From Bacillota bacterium (lineage in GTDB: Bacteria > Bacillota > Clostridia > Christensenellales > Aristaeellaceae), in the NCBI GenBank assembly GCA_023458835.1, contig JAEWWY010000130.1:1-16922 (forward strand): a stretch of DNA of 16,922 nucleotides, written 5' to 3'. The notes beneath the pieces are model-generated. The model saw only the letters and a program-made list of their open reading frames with translations. It was not told the origin of the DNA and ran no database searches. Below, in pieces: positions 13,357 through 16,922 of this stretch. The position numbers and the translations under genes are program-made. Position 1 is the first letter of the stretch. Every line of letters starts with the position of its first letter.

Positions 13357-15429
13357 TTAATTTTCCCAATACTTCTGCTGGAGCCGATAAAACTGCTGAA
13401 TATCGCCGTATCGAAGCTGCGCTTCGAAGTGGTCGTTTCCGGTGGCGTGCACCGCGCCCATGCTCAGCACAATGCCGTCAGGCTTGAGGAAGCAGGAAAC
13501 GCCGTCCGGATAGCTAAAAGGACTTACCGATTCATATTCCGGCGTTTGAAGCTTGAGCATTTCGGAAAAGCTGGCCGCGTCATAGGATGTGACCGGATTC
13601 GTTGGGAAAAAGGCCTTTTTGAAAAACACCTGTTCAAAACCGCCGTCGGCTGTATACAAATCCGCAAACGTTATTTCCTTCATCGAAGACAAGTCAATGT
13701 TGAACGCGGTCAGATCCTCGAACGGGTGATTGCCGCCCTCCACATAGCTGGAGCCCCAAAAAATCATGCTTGCGATTTTCTTGTTATGCAGCGTCACCGC
13801 AGACTGATAGTCAATGGTCAGGCCTGTATCGCTGGAATACAGCGAATAGGCGTCTTGGGCGAAGCTCTGCACTTTGGCATAAATCAGCGCGTTCAACGAA
13901 TCGGAGCCGGCGCCGGTGAATTTTGGATACTGTATTTTTATGGAGCTTTTTTGATTGGGCCGGGCCGTATAAAGCAGCATCTGGTATCCCTTGGAGGAGG
14001 GACCCGAAGCGGAAGAGCCAATGGACAGAAAATCAGACATGATATATCCGTATAGCTCGCCTGCCTTGACATAATACCAGTGGCTGGCGGTCTCACCAAG
14101 GACAGTGACCGCATCCCCGTGATATAGCTTGCTTGCCACTGCCGCGCCGGTGGATGGCTCCTTGCGCAGGTTGACCCAACTGCCCGTGCTTTTGTTAGTC
14201 ACTGCCGCCTTGGGCTGCTTGGATTGGATGCTGCCCGGGTTCGTCCCCCGATACAGATAATCGGACTGCATGTAACCCGTTTGGCTGCCGATTGTGACCT
14301 TGACCCATTCCTTGCCGGGATCAGATTCACACAGGACCTTCGTGCCTGTGAAGTAAAGCCCCAGCGAGTTTGCCCCTGTGGAGGCGCGTTCTCTGAGATG
14401 GACCCGGTCGGCGTTCCGCCCGTCCACAATGGCCGTCCCATAGCCGGGGGCATCAGGCGAACCGGAAGAGCCAATGGACAGAAAGTCGGACATGATATAT
14501 CCGTATAGCTCGCCTGCCTTGACATAGTACCAGTGGCTGGCGGTCTCACCAAGGACAGTGACCGCGTCCCCGTGATATAGCTTGCTTGCCACTGCCGCGT
14601 CAGGGGAAGGCTCCTTGCGCAGGTTGACCCAACTGCCCGTGTTTTTGTTAGTCACTGCCGCCTTGGGCTGCTTGGATTTGACGCTGCCCGGATTGGCCCC
14701 CTGATACAGATAATCGGACTGCATGTAACCCGTTTGGCTTCCGATTGTGACCTTGACCCATTCCTTGCCGGGATCAGATTCACACAGGACCTTCGTACCT
14801 GTGAAGTAAAGCCCCAGCGAATTCGCCCCTGTGGAGGCGCGTTCCCTGAGATGGACCCGGTCGGCATTCCGCCCGTCCACAACGGCCGTCCCATAGGCGG
14901 GGGCATCAGGCGAACCGGAAGCGCCGACGGACAGGTAGTCGGACATGATATATCCGTATAAATCGCCTGCCTTGACATAGTACCATTTGGTAACGGTCTG
15001 GCCAAGGACGGTGACCGCATCCCCATGATATAGCTTGCTTGCCACTGCCGCGCCAGTGGATGGCTCTTTGCGCAGGTTGACCCAACTGCCCGTACCTTTG
15101 TTAGTCACTGATGCCTTGGGCTGTTTGGATTTGACGCTGCCTGGGTTAGCCCCCTGATACAGATAATCGGACTGCATGTAACCCGTTTGGCTTCCGATTG
15201 TGACCTTGACCCATTCCTTGCCGGGATCAGACTCACACAGGACTTGGGTGCCCGTGAAGAAAAGGCCCAACGAATTTGATCCTGTGGAGGCGCGCTCCCT
15301 GAGATGGACCCGGTCTGCATTCAGGCCGTCCACAATAGCTGTCCCATAATCAGCGCCAAGCGCCGGGCTGATGTTCGTGCATGCCAGCAATCCGCAGAGC
15401 AGAATCAACGCGATGATCTTCTTTTTCAT
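13357..15429 (-). CDS. Secreted six-SH3b-domain protein with DUF4163/DUF3298 C-terminus
   Basis: 690 residues. The signal peptide MKKKIIALILLCGLLAC ends in a lipobox-like LLAC (Cys17); a signal peptidase I site (ALG before ADYG) is the alternative, so it is either a lipoprotein or released. Residues 28-480 are three units of 151 residues, each with two bacterial SH3 domains: one around 'DRVHLRERASTG...GYMQSDYLY', one around 'GSWVNLRKEP...YGYIMSDYLS'. Such domains usually bind peptidoglycan or cell-wall polymers. Residues 481-690 resemble the DUF4163/DUF3298 region of RsiV-type proteins ('YVEGGNHPFEDLTAFNIDLS', 'ITFADLY', 'FLKPDGIVLSMGAVHATG'), a domain that in RsiV binds lysozyme. A wall-associated sensor or binding protein is inferred. 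Start supported by GGGAAGGAAG 6 bases upstream. Single gene between two terminators. Confidence 0.9.
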   Translation of the reverse strand: MKKKIIALILLCGLLACTNISPALGADYGTAIVDGLNADRVHLRERASTGSNSLGLFFTGTQVLCESDPGKEWVKVTIGSQTGYMQSDYLYQGANPGSVKSKQPKASVTNKGTGSWVNLRKEPSTGAAVASKLYHGDAVTVLGQTVTKWYYVKAGDLYGYIMSDYLSVGASGSPDAPAYGTAVVDGRNADRVHLRERASTGANSLGLYFTGTKVLCESDPGKEWVKVTIGSQTGYMQSDYLYQGANPGSVKSKQPKAAVTNKNTGSWVNLRKEPSPDAAVASKLYHGDAVTVLGETASHWYYVKAGELYGYIMSDFLSIGSSGSPDAPGYGTAIVDGRNADRVHLRERASTGANSLGLYFTGTKVLCESDPGKEWVKVTIGSQTGYMQSDYLYRGTNPGSIQSKQPKAAVTNKSTGSWVNLRKEPSTGAAVASKLYHGDAVTVLGETASHWYYVKAGELYGYIMSDFLSIGSSASGPSSKGYQMLLYTARPNQKSSIKIQYPKFTGAGSDSLNALIYAKVQSFAQDAYSLYSSDTGLTIDYQSAVTLHNKKIASMIFWGSSYVEGGNHPFEDLTAFNIDLSSMKEITFADLYTADGGFEQVFFKKAFFPTNPVTSYDAASFSEMLKLQTPEYESVSPFSYPDGVSCFLKPDGIVLSMGAVHATGNDHFEAQLRYGDIQQFYRLQQKYWEN
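13990..15348 (-). repeat. Three in-frame 453-bp tandem repeats encoding SH3b pairs
   Basis: Units run 15348-14896, 14895-14443 and 14442-13990. A landmark GTCCCATA on the plus strand recurs at 15341, 14888 and 14435, exactly 453 bases apart. By eye, units 2 and 3 differ at only about 8 of the first 146 residues, and unit 1 is more diverged (for example KWYYVKAGDLYGYIMSDYLS against HWYYVKAGELYGYIMSDFLS). The near-identity at DNA level points to recent duplication or gene conversion, and the array can expand or contract without shifting the frame. Confidence 0.93.
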
Positions 15430-15658
15430 GGTCTGCTTCCTTCCCTATCCCATAATCAACCGGGTTCAAGCACCATTGACTTATCATCCAGATAAATCGC
15501 CGGCATCCTGCCAATGATACAGACGGGAAATACTGGTGATTTCATGCATGCAACACAGGCGATTCCGTATATTTATCCGGCACAGAAAGCGTGAAATAAA
15601 CGGAAGAAGAATGCCGCAGGCCCATCACGGGCCTGCGGCGGGGTTGTGGGTGCAATCG
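15430..15658. other. Gap between synthetase and SH3b-protein genes
   Basis: Apart from the synthetase terminator (15600-15639) and the ribosome binding site of the SH3b gene, the stretch holds an AT-rich leader region. A promoter for the SH3b gene must lie here, but no pair of boxes is convincing enough to call. Confidence 0.5.
15600..15639 (-). terminator. Rho-independent terminator of the aspartyl-tRNA synthetase gene
   Basis: Perfect 11-bp stem GCCGCAGGCCC/GGGCCTGCGGC (15639-15613) with loop GTGAT, followed by ATTCTTCTTCC on the minus strand. It begins 20 bases after the synthetase stop. Confidence 0.92.
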
Positions 15659-16922
15659 TTATGGCGTGATGCGGTTCGGTCCGCGGAACAGGAACATCGC
15701 TTCCTTGATGGTGGTATTCATAAGCAGCATGGTCAGCCGGTCTACGCCCAGCCCGAAGCCGCCGTGGGGCGGACAGCCATAACGGAAAAATTCGGTGTAA
15801 AACTTCACATCTTCATCCAGGCCCTTTTCCTCCGCTTGCTGCCTGAGAAGGTTGTAGCGATGTTCGCGCTGCGCGCCCGTAGTGATCTCCACACCGCGCC
15901 ATATCAGGTCATAGCCCTGCGGCACGCCATTTTTGCGCATGTGGTAGAAAGCGCGTTTTTCAGAGGAGAAATCCGTTATGAACAGGAATTCGTGGCCGTG
16001 GGCTTCCTTGGCATAGCGATAGGCCAATTGTTCGGCCTCGGTGGTGGTATCGCCCTTTTCTGCTTCCGGCACAACATAGCCATAGCGCCTTTCAAGCTCC
16101 CCGTACAAATCATGAAGGGTGATGACCGGGAAAGGGAGGCTTGGCACGATGACCTCCTGGCCGTACAGGCGCTGGATAGCCCCTCCATACACTTCCTTTA
16201 CGCACCGGAGCGCATCTGCCAGCAACGTTTCTTCCAGGCGCATGACATCAGCGAAGGAAGTGATATAGGAGAACTCCAGGTCAAAGCCGGTGAACTCGGT
16301 GGCATGCCGGTTCGTAAAGGATTTTTCGGCGCGGAATACCGGGCCGACCTCAAAGACCCGCTCCAAGCCGGCGGCCATGGCCATCTGCTTGTAGAACTGT
16401 GGGCTTTGGGCCAAATAGGCCTTGCCCTCAAAATACTTTACCTCGAAGACGTCCGATCCGCTTTCGCTGGCCATGGCGATCAGCTTGGGCGTATGAATCT
16501 CCAGAAAGTCTTGTTTCAGCAGGAAGCGCCGCATGGATTCGGTCAATAATGTCTGCACACGAAACAGCAACTGTTCACGCTCGCCGCGCAGGTCCAGCCA
16601 CCGGTAATCCATACGCACATCAATCGATGAATCCTTTGCAAGCGGAAGGGGAGCTGCCAGCGATTCGATGCAAAGGCGGGAGGGAAGCACTTCGATGCCA
16701 TTCAAATGTACGGCCGGGTTCATCTGCGCAGCGCCTTCCACCGTAACGACGGATTCCACCGTGAGATGCTCCAGCGTATCCGTAAGCGAAGGATACGCTT
16801 TCTTTTCAAATGTGACCTGCACCTTCCCGGTGCAGTCGCGAATCACCAGAAACATCATTGAGCGCGTATTGCGGATGTTTTCCACAAAGCCCTGTATCCT
16901 GCATGCATGACCGGCCTGCAGG
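15659..16922 (-). CDS. aspS: Aspartyl-tRNA synthetase, archaeal-type (probably non-discriminating), 5' end cut by window edge
   Basis: The last 420 codons of a class II synthetase; the start lies beyond the right edge, since the frame stays open and homologous there ('CRIQGFVENIRNTRSMMFLV', an OB-fold anticodon-binding start). Motif 2 is 'FEVGPVFRAEKSFTNRHATE' and motif 3 is 'GFGLGVDRLTMLL'. The text 'YLAQSPQFYKQMAMAAGLER' and the end 'LFRGPNRITP' match the short archaeal-type AspRS without the bacterial GAD insertion. It charges tRNA-Asp. In Clostridia this type is commonly annotated as also charging tRNA-Asn, the product then being amidated by GatCAB; that step cannot be seen here. An internal GTG at 16885 is not a credible start because it would delete the first strand of the OB fold. 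Stop is TAA. Confidence 0.92.
   Translation of the reverse strand, partial: LQAGHACRIQGFVENIRNTRSMMFLVIRDCTGKVQVTFEKKAYPSLTDTLEHLTVESVVTVEGAAQMNPAVHLNGIEVLPSRLCIESLAAPLPLAKDSSIDVRMDYRWLDLRGEREQLLFRVQTLLTESMRRFLLKQDFLEIHTPKLIAMASESGSDVFEVKYFEGKAYLAQSPQFYKQMAMAAGLERVFEVGPVFRAEKSFTNRHATEFTGFDLEFSYITSFADVMRLEETLLADALRCVKEVYGGAIQRLYGQEVIVPSLPFPVITLHDLYGELERRYGYVVPEAEKGDTTTEAEQLAYRYAKEAHGHEFLFITDFSSEKRAFYHMRKNGVPQGYDLIWRGVEITTGAQREHRYNLLRQQAEEKGLDEDVKFYTEFFRYGCPPHGGFGLGVDRLTMLLMNTTIKEAMFLFRGPNRITP

Noticed and set aside
13990..15348. CRISPR-like or satellite array
   Set aside because: The 453-bp units are in-frame coding repeats with protein-domain boundaries, not short repeats with unique spacers.
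15536..16549. 337-codon open frame on the plus strand
   Set aside because: Antisense to aspS, whose motifs 2 and 3 are intact, and it crosses that gene's terminator.

Overview
The window looks like a chromosomal segment of a moderately GC-rich low-GC-lineage bacterium (Firmicutes, most likely class Clostridia). The pointers are Clostridia-type signal peptides and ribosome binding sites, sigma-A promoters, an archaeal-type aspartyl-tRNA synthetase of the kind found in many Clostridia, a VanZ-family protein, SH3b-repeat surface proteins, and a response regulator/kinase plus FtsX-type ABC exporter module. No phage, transposase, CRISPR array, tRNA or rRNA gene was seen. Almost everything is on the minus strand, so gene order below is given in transcription direction, from high to low coordinates.

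Right part (16922-12800): the 3' part of an aspS-like gene ends in a strong terminator. Next comes a secreted protein with three exact-period 453-bp units (six SH3b domains) and an RsiV-like DUF4163/DUF3298 C-terminus. A small XRE regulator follows. The SH3b and XRE genes each end in their own hairpin.

Centre (12812-7033): a signalling and export module. It holds an OmpR-family response regulator, its overlapping histidine kinase (cut in two by a single in-frame TAG), then a new promoter driving an ABC ATPase, an 879-residue FtsX-family permease and an ECF-like sigma factor, the last two junctions being 4-base overlaps. The promoters of the regulator and of the ABC genes share TGAC-N6-GTCACC, and each has a GTCACC exactly 20 bases upstream of its -10 box. 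This suggests one regulator for both. It is the most interesting system in the window: a two-component signal feeding an exporter operon whose last product is itself a transcription factor, with the kinase apparently broken in this genome.

Left-centre (6883-5097): a three-gene unit of VanZ-family membrane protein, nitroreductase and VOC-fold protein behind a plausible sigma-A promoter, suggestive of small-molecule tolerance. A 136-residue orphan membrane protein on the plus strand (4656-5066), with its own good promoter, converges on it.

Left end (4438-1): an oligopeptide ABC importer operon oppA-oppB-oppC-oppD (oppD cut by the window edge). It has a near-consensus promoter, an unusual OppA with no lipobox cysteine at the cleavage region, and a UUCG-capped hairpin between oppA and oppB that probably lowers permease expression relative to the binding protein.
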